Source: Paraburkholderia sp. BL9I2N2
GTDB taxonomy: Bacteria > Pseudomonadota > Gammaproteobacteria > Burkholderiales > Burkholderiaceae
Assembly: GCF_004339745.1 (NCBI RefSeq)
Contig: NZ_SMGP01000001.1
Location: 4,278,001-4,342,000, forward strand
Direction of reading: 5' to 3'
DNA: 64,000 bases
The translations under genes and the position numbers were made by a program. This document shows positions 18,137 to 26,977 of this stretch, in pieces. The notes below the pieces were generated by a model. That model was not told the origin of the DNA, did no database searches, and worked only from the letters and a program-made list of their open reading frames with translations. The first letter of the stretch is position 1. Each line of letters opens with the position of its first letter.

Positions 18137-18395
18137 CGGGAGCTCCCTGATGGTGCCGCCGGCTCGACGCCGCAAGGCTTTGCGGTGCATTGGGCGGACA
18201 GGCTTCAGCCGATAGTAGTGAGCCATTATTCGAAGTGTTATCGAAATTCGGCAAAGTTCTGGCGGCGTAGTGTCAGTGGGTGCTTAATTGCGCGTCGCGT
18301 CAACGGTGAAGTTCGCAGGATTTGGTAAATGGGGACGTGGTACTTTCGTTCGCATCCGTTCGACAATTTTTGTGCTCATTTCGTGTTCAGCAGCC

Positions 18396-19262
18396 ATGAC
18401 CGAATCAGGTAATCGAGCTCGCTATGAAACCCGGCTCGGCCGCGTGCTCGACCATATTTACGATCATCTCGACGAGCCGCTCGACATCGGTCGTCTGGCG
18501 GAAATTGCCTGTCTGTCGCCGTACCACTGGCACCGGATTTATCAGGCGATGTATGGCGAGACGGTGGCCACCACCGTGCGGCGTTTACGGCTGCATCGCG
18601 CGGCCGGCTATCTGGCGAACGATTCCATGCCGATTGCGGAAATTGCCGAGCGCTCCGGCTACAGCAGTCTGCAATCTTTTTCCCGCACTTTTCGCGCGGC
18701 GTTCGGCATGCCGCCTGCGCAGTATCGCAAGCAAGGCACCCATAGCCGGTTTCGGCCGGCGCTATCAGGAGACGATCAAATGACGATGCGTGAAGTGGTG
18801 ATTCGTCACGTGGAGCCGATGGCGGTTTTGTCGGTGGATCACGTTGGACCGTATATGCAGATCGGCAAGGCGTTCGACGCGCTGTTCGGCTGGCTCGCAA
18901 AACACAATTTACTCGCGGCTGAGATGCGCATGATCGGCATTTACTACGACGACCCTGGCGTTGTTGCGGAGAGTGAGTTGCGGTCGAAGGCTGGGGTGTT
19001 GTTGCCGCATCCGGTTCAGGCGTCCGTGACGGTGAGTCCGCCGGTTTCCGTGGCGCATGTGAAGGGCGGTGAGTATGCGGTGTTGCGACATCAAGGACCG
19101 TATAGCGATATGCGTGCCGCATATGAGTGGTTGTACGGGACGTGGCTCGTGCAGTCCGTGCGAGAAGCGGCCGACGCGCCGGTGTTCGAGGAGTATCTGA
19201 ATAGCCCGAAGGATACGGCGCCAGCCGATCTCATCACGGAGATCTGTTTACCGCTGGTTTGA
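18396..19262 (+). CDS. AraC-family regulator with GyrI-like effector domain
   Basis: A 288-residue protein with an N-terminal AraC double helix-turn-helix (about residues 10-110, including IACLSPYHWHRIYQAMYGE and SGYSSLQSFSRTFRAAFG) and a C-terminal GyrI-like small-molecule-binding domain (about 130-288, with the pattern LRHQGPYSDMRAAYEWLYGTW). This is the Rob/SbmC-like layout seen in regulators of drug or solvent response. The ATG at 18396 fits the family. Its target is unknown; it is divergent from the permease operon but need not control it. Confidence 0.88.
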   Translation: MTESGNRARYETRLGRVLDHIYDHLDEPLDIGRLAEIACLSPYHWHRIYQAMYGETVATTVRRLRLHRAAGYLANDSMPIAEIAERSGYSSLQSFSRTFRAAFGMPPAQYRKQGTHSRFRPALSGDDQMTMREVVIRHVEPMAVLSVDHVGPYMQIGKAFDALFGWLAKHNLLAAEMRMIGIYYDDPGVVAESELRSKAGVLLPHPVQASVTVSPPVSVAHVKGGEYAVLRHQGPYSDMRAAYEWLYGTWLVQSVREAADAPVFEEYLNSPKDTAPADLITEICLPLV

Positions 19263-19964
19263 GGGTTTGCCTGCCCGGTGCTCGCTTGTGCAGCGTGCTG
19301 CGCGGATGCTTCTCTGGTTTTTATAGTCTTTGTATATGTATACGTAGTAATAGTTAACAAGCCTCGTATCTTTCTGTGGATAACTTGAAACTTCGTTTAC
19401 GGATCAACGCACTGCGGAATCGATAACCCTGCGGAGGGTGCGCGGACAGGAACACGGAGCCAGGGAAAACTTTTGTGCGACCTGGCGACGTCGCGTTTTT
19501 ATCAAGGTTCCACCCACAACGTGTTAGACGGCTTGTACAAAAGTTGTCCAGAGGGGGCTGTGGATAACTCGAGGGGCGTGGCGTCGCGCAACCGCACCGC
19601 GTTGGTCCGGCGTGAACTGCGCTGCGCCCGTCCGTTCGACGACGCGACCGTCAGATTGTCGCCATCCGTCTATGGCGAAAAGTCGCTTCGTACTGCCAAT
19701 GCGTTGACAAGCTCCGGGCGGCTCGCTTATTGTCGCCACGCGGGACGGCTGGTCAAGCACGCCTCTCAGTTGAAATCCACTCGGCAAGTCACACTGTTTT
19801 CATTGCACTACTATCTGCGGACTTGCTTCGAACGGGCGCATCCGAATCCTTGGTTGATCGATGCATCTTGTATCGAAACTCGACCCGACTTGTTGCAATT
19901 GAAAATGTCGAAAGCTCCGGATCGAACTTATAATCCATTAGCCATCCGCCCGGAGATTGAACGC
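19263..19964. other. Gene-free region with AT-rich tract and DnaA boxes
   Basis: About 700 bases without a credible gene. An AT-rich tract spans about 19318-19370. Perfect DnaA boxes TGTGGATAA are at 19375-19383 and 19559-19567, both in the same orientation, and a 7/9 match TTGTCCAGA is at 19544-19552. Short GC hairpins such as ACCCTGCGGAGGGT lie between them. The open frame that runs upstream of the FGE-like gene here has no protein character. Confidence 0.55.
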
Positions 19965-20891
19965 ATGCATTTGCCATTGCCAAAGTTCGTTAAGCTTACA
20001 GTTGTCCCGCTGACGGTATTCGCATTTTCTTTCCCGGCATGCAGCCAGACTGGCCAATCTCCTGAAGTCACAGCACTCGTCAAAAAATCGCTCGCGGATA
20101 TGATTTTCGTGAAGGGCGGGACCTTCACGATGGGAGATTTCGGTCCGCAAGTGACACCGGAAAAACTTCCATTTACGTCGCAGCAGGAAAACAAACCTGC
20201 TCATTCGGTGACGCTGGATAGTTTTTCGATCAGCAAGTACAAGGTCACGTACGCAGACCTCGATATCTATACCGCTGCGACGGGCAAATCATCGTGGCCG
20301 CAAGACAAAGCGGATCGGCAATACAGGGCCGCCGACCACCCGGCCGGCGTTCCGTGGCAGATGGCCAAAGACTATTGCGAGTGGCTTGGCAAGCAAAGCG
20401 GCGCGCCGGTCGATCTGCCTACTGAAGCGCAATGGGAATATGCCGCCCGTTCGGGTGGCAAGCCGGTCATTTTCGGAACGAACAACGGCAAGTACGAAGC
20501 GGATCACAACCTGCCATCCGCCGATACGGTCGAGCAGAAGTACACGCCTGATACCGCCGTTTCACAATATGTTTATCCCGTCGGCAAATATCCGCCGAAC
20601 GCCTTGGGTCTTTACGACATCGGTGTCGACGGTCGAGACTGGGTCAACGACTGGTTCGCCCCGGACTACTATGAACACTCACCGGCGAAGAATCCCACGG
20701 GACCGGCGAACGGGACCATGAAAGTGATTCGTGGCGCGGAAGGCGACAACTCCGAAACCGCCATGACGGTTTATCGCTACAAGGCGCCGCCTGCCGGTTA
20801 CGTCATCAAAACCAAGGACGGGCGCACGTTAGGACCCACGGCTGTCACGCTGACCTTCCGCTGCGCGGTGCAAAAGACCAGCCCTCTGTGA
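19965..20891 (+). CDS. FGE/SUMF1-like domain protein, probable exported lipoprotein
   Basis: A 308-residue protein with an N-terminal export signal (MHLPLPKFVKLTVVPLTVFAF, then SFPAC), where the cysteine could be lipidated, followed by a formylglycine-generating-enzyme-like fold. Fold signs are FVKGGTFTMGDFG, VTYADLDIYTAATG, LPTEAQWEYAARSGG and a terminal FRCAV. It lacks the usual RGGSW stretch and a clear catalytic cysteine pair, so it is probably not a sulfatase-activating enzyme. Proteins of this fold recur next to T6SS vgrG genes. It converges on the 750-residue candidate effector with 16 bases between the stops, so a protective or accessory role for that effector is possible but inferred. 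Confidence 0.75.
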   Translation: MHLPLPKFVKLTVVPLTVFAFSFPACSQTGQSPEVTALVKKSLADMIFVKGGTFTMGDFGPQVTPEKLPFTSQQENKPAHSVTLDSFSISKYKVTYADLDIYTAATGKSSWPQDKADRQYRAADHPAGVPWQMAKDYCEWLGKQSGAPVDLPTEAQWEYAARSGGKPVIFGTNNGKYEADHNLPSADTVEQKYTPDTAVSQYVYPVGKYPPNALGLYDIGVDGRDWVNDWFAPDYYEHSPAKNPTGPANGTMKVIRGAEGDNSETAMTVYRYKAPPAGYVIKTKDGRTLGPTAVTLTFRCAVQKTSPL

Positions 20892-20907
20892 ATTTCGCGG
20901 CGCGCCG

Positions 20908-23160
20908 TCAGACCACCCGCACGTCCGGCATGTTGTCGTAAAACGGGTGTCTGCCCACGGCAGCCTGGAACTGGTAATCGGTCGAGTCGACCTGCGCGAC
21001 GGCATAGCCAGGCGTGGGGTCGACTTTCAGCATCGCTTGCAGGCTGTCGTAGTAATCGTCAATTTCTTTCCCGTCTCCCGCAGGAGCGCTCGTCAGCGAC
21101 ATCTCGAGAAATTCCTTCAGCTGTTGTCGCCGCACAGTAACGTCGCCGGTGCGCCCCTGCGGATGGATGTGCTGGACGACGTTGTTCAGATCGTGTTTGG
21201 TGTGCGACCACTTGAGGATCTGCTTCACAGCATCCTTGCGATTCCCGTACCACCGACCGTACTTGTGATTAGCCATGTCGATGCCATCCGTCGCGTACCA
21301 ATGGCGAGTCAACTGATAGATCATGATGCCCTTCGCTTCGGGGGTCGCATACTGGAGCATCCATGGATTGCTGAGCACGCGGTTCATCAATTGCACGCGG
21401 GCGGCCTCTTTCTCGTATTCCTCGATGAGGTCCGTGAAAAGCCTGTTTATTTCATCGACTTCCTGACCGACGGTCGAGGCCAGATCCTGAATGCCTTGAA
21501 TGACCATCACCTGAATATGTGAGAAGGCGTTAAAGGCGGTCGTTTCGACGAACTTCAACTTTTGGAAGTTCGCGTGATAAAGCTGGTAGAAGAACCATTT
21601 GACGAATTCAGCAATGCGCAGCGCGTCGACCGACACCTCGATGTCGCCTTTCGCTCCAACGCCCAGGCATAGTCCGGCCTTCGCCTTGATTCTGAAACGG
21701 CCCGCCGCGTAGCTCACGTCGAGCATGCAGGTAAGCCCGGCGCCCGCCATTGCGGTGATGGTGTCGCCGACCTTGGCGAATGGTTTGTACTTGCCACTCG
21801 GTCCTTGCTTCGCCGGCTCCATCCACTCGAGCGCGCCTTCGAGCGACAGATCCGCGCGCGCACCGGCGAATACGTCGAGGTCGGCATTCGCGCTTGGATC
21901 GACTGGCTTGCCACCTACCTTGATTTCGCGTTGCTTCGTAGTGGGGTTGTCGACCGCTGCGCCGTACAGACCCAGGTCCTTGCGCTTTTCGTCGCGATAG
22001 TCGACGACGACGCCCAACTGCGCGACCATACTTGCGCCCACCATCCCCGACAAGCCGAGTTCACACTTGAATCGAACCGCACCAAGCGGATAAGTCTTGC
22101 CGTCATCGCCGTCCAGACTCCACATCCAGCCGGCGATGTCCGGATAGTAGAACGCGCCGGAAACCTTACCTTCGGCGATAGCGAATTCGGCCTGCGCCGA
22201 CGCCTTGATGGCCACGCGGCCCTTTTGCGGTTGCCACTCCGTGTCCAATCCCGCGCCAGCCAGATATCGCATCAACTGCGCTTTGGCCTCGATGCTGACG
22301 TTGTTGCCGAATGCGGTCTGCTTGGGTTTCTCCGTCTCTTTCTTCTCGCCCTCGCCACGTTCCGCCGGTTCTTCCGCGCCAGCGCTGTAACTGAGATCCT
22401 TGTTCCACTCTTCCGCCCAAGCGAAAAGCGTCCCCGTCACATGCTTCTCGACGATCTCCGAGGACACTTTGGTCTTTTCGTACAACTGCGACTTGATCTT
22501 GCTCTCGCGATTAATGAGCACGCCTTCTTTCAGCTTATCGACGTCGATCTTGTACTTGCCGTTCGCATTTTTCTTGATGAAGCTTTTCGCACCGGTTTCT
22601 TTTTCTTCCTTGCGGCCCTTCATGTCTTCGAAAGCAGCGGGCCCGAATTTATGCCAGCCCGCCTTGATCTTGTTCGAGCGTACATAGTGGAGTTTGTACT
22701 TGGCGAACTTGACGGATTTTTTTCCATCGCCGTCGATATGAATCGGGATCAACTCGACCATGGTGAGGTCTTTGCTATCCAGCTTGCTGAGCGGCTCCAG
22801 TTCCTTTTTTAACGCCTTGTGCGCGGTCTCGCGTTCCTTGAGGGCATCGTCGACGGCGGCCTTGTGCGCCTCACCGGCGCGCGGATCGGACATATGGTTC
22901 TGTACGTCCTCGGCATAGGCCTTCAGCACCACGTCGAGCTTCTCATTCGCCTTGTGAAATTTGTCGACGCGGTCATGCAGCAGATTGCATTCGCTTTGCA
23001 GACCGCTGACGTCCTCCGCCGGCACGAGAATGAATTCTCCCGTCTCGGGCCGGAAGTAGAGCATGGGCGCCGGATCGTGCGGCACGTGCACGAGACTGTC
23101 GGGTGTCGTGTTAGTTGTGCCGTTGCCGTCTGGCGCGTGACTTGTACTCGGAGCGTTCAT
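20908..23160 (-). CDS. Candidate T6SS effector, unknown family
   Basis: A 750-residue protein with no signal peptide and no family I can name. The first ~140 residues contain FRPETGEFILVPAED and a heptad-like helical stretch (EKLDVVLKAYAEDVQ to KALKKELEP). The middle (about 280-560) is rich in Gly and Ala with alternating hydrophobic residues, including LSGMVGASMVAQLGVVVDY and AMAGAGLTCMLDVSYAAG. The last ~190 residues are helical and polar with several His, Trp and Tyr. It follows vgrG directly (72-base gap) on the same strand, the standard place for a VgrG-carried effector. Whether it forms pores or acts enzymatically cannot be told from the sequence. Confidence 0.7.
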   Translation of the reverse strand: MNAPSTSHAPDGNGTTNTTPDSLVHVPHDPAPMLYFRPETGEFILVPAEDVSGLQSECNLLHDRVDKFHKANEKLDVVLKAYAEDVQNHMSDPRAGEAHKAAVDDALKERETAHKALKKELEPLSKLDSKDLTMVELIPIHIDGDGKKSVKFAKYKLHYVRSNKIKAGWHKFGPAAFEDMKGRKEEKETGAKSFIKKNANGKYKIDVDKLKEGVLINRESKIKSQLYEKTKVSSEIVEKHVTGTLFAWAEEWNKDLSYSAGAEEPAERGEGEKKETEKPKQTAFGNNVSIEAKAQLMRYLAGAGLDTEWQPQKGRVAIKASAQAEFAIAEGKVSGAFYYPDIAGWMWSLDGDDGKTYPLGAVRFKCELGLSGMVGASMVAQLGVVVDYRDEKRKDLGLYGAAVDNPTTKQREIKVGGKPVDPSANADLDVFAGARADLSLEGALEWMEPAKQGPSGKYKPFAKVGDTITAMAGAGLTCMLDVSYAAGRFRIKAKAGLCLGVGAKGDIEVSVDALRIAEFVKWFFYQLYHANFQKLKFVETTAFNAFSHIQVMVIQGIQDLASTVGQEVDEINRLFTDLIEEYEKEAARVQLMNRVLSNPWMLQYATPEAKGIMIYQLTRHWYATDGIDMANHKYGRWYGNRKDAVKQILKWSHTKHDLNNVVQHIHPQGRTGDVTVRRQQLKEFLEMSLTSAPAGDGKEIDDYYDSLQAMLKVDPTPGYAVAQVDSTDYQFQAAVGRHPFYDNMPDVRVV

Positions 23161-23232
23161 GGATGTCGGTCTGCTTGAATGGGCGAAAGAATCTGCGCGT
23201 CTAAAGGAGGCGCGCGCACTCGTCGGCCGGAA

Positions 23233-25917
23233 TCAGGTATCGAGGAAAACTTTCAGGGCACTCGGCGTGCTCGTCATGATGCGCGAGGTGAGACCCTGTT
23301 CATCGGTCATGCCTTCGAACACCTTGCCTTCCGCAGTCTCGACGCGGTAGCGCACGTAGGGAGCGGCCTCGCCTGTGTGCTTGTCGTGAATCTTGAACTG
23401 CTCGTTGTACGGGCCTTCGCCGGAGGGGAGCGCGGGCGGCTTGCTCGACAGGCTCGTGGGCCCGGCGAAGGAATGGCTGCTGCCTTTGATATCGATTTTT
23501 CCCGGCGCGTGGATTTCGATGTTTCCGTCTTTCAGGCGGATGTACGCGCCGCCACTCGTCAACAAGATGTCCTGCTTGGCAACGACCTCGATTTTTTCCG
23601 TCGCCGATAGCAGCTTCAGGCTCTTTTGCGCGGTGATTTCGATGTTGTCGGACTGGGCCTGGATTTCGACTTTGCCCTTCGCCGCGAACAGCTTCATGCC
23701 CGCGTTCTGAACGAACAGACTGATTTTTTCGCTGACGCTTGCCAGCAGTGATTTGCCGGTTGCGATGTGTGTGCTCTGACCACTGACCAGATTGACGTGC
23801 TCGTTTGCCGCTATATGAACCGACGTCTGCGTTGACATCGCGATGCCTGCAGGCGTTGCGAACAGCATGATCGGTTCCTTGAATGCGTTCGCGCTGCCGG
23901 TGCCGCCACCGGCTGTATTGCCTCCGCTGCCTGTCGCCCCCGAGACGCTGTTCTGCGTGGCGTCGGTGAAGGACTTCAGCGAGTCGTAGCCATCTTTCAG
24001 GCTCTCGGCCTGATGTGTCTCGCTCGCCCGTGAGAGCGCTTCGATCACGCTTTCGGAATTGGTCAGCTGGCTGTTGGCGTCGCGCACATCGAGCGGCTGG
24101 CTCGACGTGCCGTTGGCCGGATGCGCCGTGACGTAAAGACCTTGCGCCGCGCGAACTGCGCCATAGGCATCAGACTTGAGATCGAAACCGCTGCCGAGAT
24201 ACGCACCACGCGAGTTGCCGTTCTGGGCGATCAGATAACCGAGGTGCAGTTGCGCGTTGGTGCTCGAGCTGTAGAGCTGCATGCGGTTCTGGCCGGTGGC
24301 ATCGTCCATCACCATCTGGTTGTAGCCGCTGCCCTGGTATTCCTTGGACTTGTAGCCGGAGAGAATACCGTTCGAATGCCAGTCCGGCGTTTTCGCGCCG
24401 TTGTAGACGCGACCGGTGATGATCGGTCGATCGCAGTCGCCGTCGAGGAACGAAATGATCACTTCCTCGCCGATGCGCGGGACGTGCACTCCACCGTGCC
24501 CTCCGCCGGCATTCGATTGGGAAACACGTACCCAGCAGGAGGCGTTTTCGTCGCCGGGATTCAGCCGGTCCCAGTGCATCTGGACTTTGACGCGGTTCAG
24601 GGAGTCGGTGAAAACCTCTTCGTTTTGCGGTCCCACCACGGTCGCCGTCTGCATGTGCATTTTCGGCTTGTGATGTTCGAGCGGACTGCGGAACGGGATG
24701 GCCTTGCGTTGGGCTTCAACCGTTGCCATGAAGAAGCCTTCGCTGCCGTCCGTCGCTTTGACGATCAGCGCTGGATCGCTCGCATGCTGCGCACGGACCG
24801 TAGAGATCGTTTGCTTCAGGCTATGTGGGAAATCCGTCGTGCCGCTCGAGACCGGCAGGTTGTTCTCCACGATCCAGTCGACGGCGATCACCGCAAACTG
24901 CCGATCCTGCTGGCTACCCGTACTGTGCTCCGGATGGTCCTGCAGTTCGAACCAGCGGCCGGCGTCGACACGACGCACCGCACCCACGCCGTGGAAACGC
25001 TTCGCGCGCGATTCCCACTCTTCCATTCTCACTTTCGAGAGCTGATCACCACGGTCCTGCTTGCCGTACGTGTAGGCGCCTGTGTATTCGTACACTTCGG
25101 CCTGCTGCGGCAGGTCACCCTGGGTACCCAGCGTCGGGATCGTGGTGCCTTTCGGATTCGACCCAGTGGACGGCGACTTGTAGTCGAACGTGCGCGTAGT
25201 GAGTGAAGTACTTTGCAGCGTGCGCGTGCCGCTCCATTGCACGAAGGCATCGGTTTCGCTGTTGGTGCCCGAGCGGTAGAAATCCACCGTTTGCGGCGAA
25301 AGCGGTTGCAGGGTAGCGATATCGTCGGTAATGACCAGCGTGTGCGATTTGCCGTCGGTAGCCTGTTCGAAATAGCCGAACAGGCCTTCCGTTTCCATCA
25401 GCCTTTGACAGAAATTCCAGTCATCCTCGAATTGCACGCAGAATGAACGCTGCGGCAACGGGTTTCTCAAGCTGAAGCGGAAAGCACCTTGCGCCTGCGG
25501 ATGCATATTGAATACATCGGTGAGAATTTCATCGACGGTTTTATCCTGCCAGATGCGTGCATCTTTTCTGAAGCGCAGAAAATGCATCCATGAGACAAAG
25601 CCGATCTGATAGCTGGTAATCGCGCTGTCGGAGCCTAAACGACGGGCGGTATGGACATAACCATGGTGCGGGGCGTACGACTGGTCGGTTTGCTGGATCC
25701 ACAGCGTGACGGGCTGGGCGATCAGCTTCTTGAGTTCGATATTGTCGGTAGTTGAAACCGTATCCAGCGTGAATTCGTAATTACGGCCGATACGGGAATA
25801 GCCCACCAGCCTCTGTGGCAGAAGGACGTTCGCGCCCAGTGGTGTATCGAGTTTAAGCAGACGGTCACTCTGCAACAACCCGCCTTTAATTGCCGCGATA
25901 ATGTCCTGCGCGCCCAT
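23233..25917 (-). CDS. vgrG: Type VI secretion tip protein VgrG (copy 1)
   Basis: An 894-residue VgrG/TssI. Residues about 1-390 form the gp27-like base; 420-520 hold the gp5-like OB fold (VKVQMHWDRLNPGDENASCWVRVSQ and VPRIGEEVIISFLDGDCDRP); then comes the beta-helix/DUF2345 region with repeated VEIQAQ/IEI steps. The last ~60 residues (from about 835) form a transthyretin-like cap with EQFKIHDKHTG and GMTDEQGLT, a type of tail known to mount cargo. The 750-residue protein is encoded directly downstream, so it is the likely cargo. Long stretches are almost identical to the second vgrG at 32684-35830. Confidence 0.95.
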   Translation of the reverse strand: MGAQDIIAAIKGGLLQSDRLLKLDTPLGANVLLPQRLVGYSRIGRNYEFTLDTVSTTDNIELKKLIAQPVTLWIQQTDQSYAPHHGYVHTARRLGSDSAITSYQIGFVSWMHFLRFRKDARIWQDKTVDEILTDVFNMHPQAQGAFRFSLRNPLPQRSFCVQFEDDWNFCQRLMETEGLFGYFEQATDGKSHTLVITDDIATLQPLSPQTVDFYRSGTNSETDAFVQWSGTRTLQSTSLTTRTFDYKSPSTGSNPKGTTIPTLGTQGDLPQQAEVYEYTGAYTYGKQDRGDQLSKVRMEEWESRAKRFHGVGAVRRVDAGRWFELQDHPEHSTGSQQDRQFAVIAVDWIVENNLPVSSGTTDFPHSLKQTISTVRAQHASDPALIVKATDGSEGFFMATVEAQRKAIPFRSPLEHHKPKMHMQTATVVGPQNEEVFTDSLNRVKVQMHWDRLNPGDENASCWVRVSQSNAGGGHGGVHVPRIGEEVIISFLDGDCDRPIITGRVYNGAKTPDWHSNGILSGYKSKEYQGSGYNQMVMDDATGQNRMQLYSSSTNAQLHLGYLIAQNGNSRGAYLGSGFDLKSDAYGAVRAAQGLYVTAHPANGTSSQPLDVRDANSQLTNSESVIEALSRASETHQAESLKDGYDSLKSFTDATQNSVSGATGSGGNTAGGGTGSANAFKEPIMLFATPAGIAMSTQTSVHIAANEHVNLVSGQSTHIATGKSLLASVSEKISLFVQNAGMKLFAAKGKVEIQAQSDNIEITAQKSLKLLSATEKIEVVAKQDILLTSGGAYIRLKDGNIEIHAPGKIDIKGSSHSFAGPTSLSSKPPALPSGEGPYNEQFKIHDKHTGEAAPYVRYRVETAEGKVFEGMTDEQGLTSRIMTSTPSALKVFLDT

Positions 25918-25960
25918 ACCGCCTCTTTTTATGCAATTCGCGCCCCCGCGCTATCGCGCG

Positions 25961-25990
25961 ATAATACAAAAGATCAGACGTTTACCGCAA
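25961..25990 (-). promoter_or_regulatory. Promoter of vgrG copy 1
   Basis: Reading on the minus strand, TTGCGG (25985-25990), an 18-bp spacer and TATTAT (25961-25966) form a sigma-70 type promoter. The same arrangement is kept upstream of vgrG copy 2. The following leader contains the palindrome TATCGCGCGATA. Confidence 0.55.
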
Positions 25991-26166
25991 TCGATTCAAT
26001 GGAAACAAATGTTAAATCGGAATTTGTTCCGCGCCAATTCGATGCGCACACGAATTCGGTAAAAATAGCGTGCATGCCCGTAAATGGCCCGGCAGCGATA
26101 TTCTTTCGCTCCTTTTTACTGAGTCTCGTTGCGGATTAGGTTGACCACGGATACACCGGTGATTCG

Positions 26167-26454
26167 CTAGGCATCGACGGACATCATCTGCTGCGACGAC
26201 ACCAGTCGCGGTGGCGGATGGCAACCGCATATACAGAGATCGTCGCTCAAGGCTGCATGCCTTCCATCCGGTGCGGTCATGATCTGGCGCGGTCCATCGC
26301 ACTGTATCTTCCCCGTTGTATTGCAAGCGGGACATGCAACCGGATCTCCTTCGTGGGCGACGTCTTTGTCGCTCAATTGAATGGAGGTGGGAACGGCTTG
26401 AACAACGCCATTGGCGGTCGTCTTGTCGCCGTTCAGAATCAGATATCGTTTCAT
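26167..26454 (-). CDS. PAAR-domain spike protein
   Basis: A 95-residue PAAR protein, the conical tip that sharpens VgrG trimers and binds zinc. The pattern is HEGDPVACPACNTTGKI, CDGPRQ, then GRHAALSDDLCICGCHPPPRL, with several Cys and His positioned for metal binding. It lies between the Rhs/immunity pair and vgrG copy 1, all on the same strand, so it is probably the tip partner of one of the two VgrGs. It has no C-terminal toxin extension. Confidence 0.85.
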   Translation of the reverse strand: MKRYLILNGDKTTANGVVQAVPTSIQLSDKDVAHEGDPVACPACNTTGKIQCDGPRQIMTAPDGRHAALSDDLCICGCHPPPRLVSSQQMMSVDA

Positions 26455-26518
26455 GTTATCTCTGGGAGCTGGAGTTTGTGGGCGCTCAGCCGAGTTTTCG
26501 GCCTGTCATGTAATCCGC

Positions 26519-26971
26519 TTACTCTCTGCCTGTGTATGCGACGCTTGTCGTCACACCCATCGAGCGTAGGTCGGCGTGCACCGTAAGCGTCCCCCAGCTA
26601 AAGACAAAGGTATCCGCGCCTGTCGTGGACGATACACAAGGCGATTGTGCTTCTGTGGCGATTATTTTCGACAGCGTCTTCTTCTCCTTGACGAGATCTT
26701 CCTCGGTCGCCGACCAGTCGAGCTTTTTGGCCACGCCATCGGTCCAGACGAAGTCGAGCATTGCGAGCTTTTTGTCGCAAAAGCGAGCCGTCACGCCGAA
26801 CGTCTTGCCCCAAACTTTCACGCTCTTGATGCCGTAGTTTTCCCACTCGCCGTACTTCGCCAGTTCCGTTGCTCCTGTCAAAGGCGATTCGTCAGGCGAC
26901 GGCCTACCCCGAAACAGGTTCGTTGACGCATCGATAGCCAGCGTGCCAGTGGAAAAATCGAACGTAGCCAT
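26519..26971 (-). CDS. Candidate immunity protein for the Rhs toxin
   Basis: A 150-residue soluble, mildly acidic protein with no signal peptide and no family I recognise. It starts six bases after the stop of the rhs gene, the usual place of the cognate immunity gene in polymorphic toxin loci. The cytoplasmic location fits protection against a toxin that acts on a cytoplasmic target such as NAD. The role is inferred from position only. Confidence 0.6.
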   Translation of the reverse strand: MATFDFSTGTLAIDASTNLFRGRPSPDESPLTGATELAKYGEWENYGIKSVKVWGKTFGVTARFCDKKLAMLDFVWTDGVAKKLDWSATEEDLVKEKKTLSKIIATEAQSPCVSSTTGADTFVFSWGTLTVHADLRSMGVTTSVAYTGRE

Positions 26972-26977
26972 CTTTCA

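Noticed and set aside
19473..19964. N-terminal extension of the FGE-like protein to 472 residues
   Set aside because: The extra part lacks protein character and covers the DnaA-box region. The ATG at 19965 gives a good export signal.
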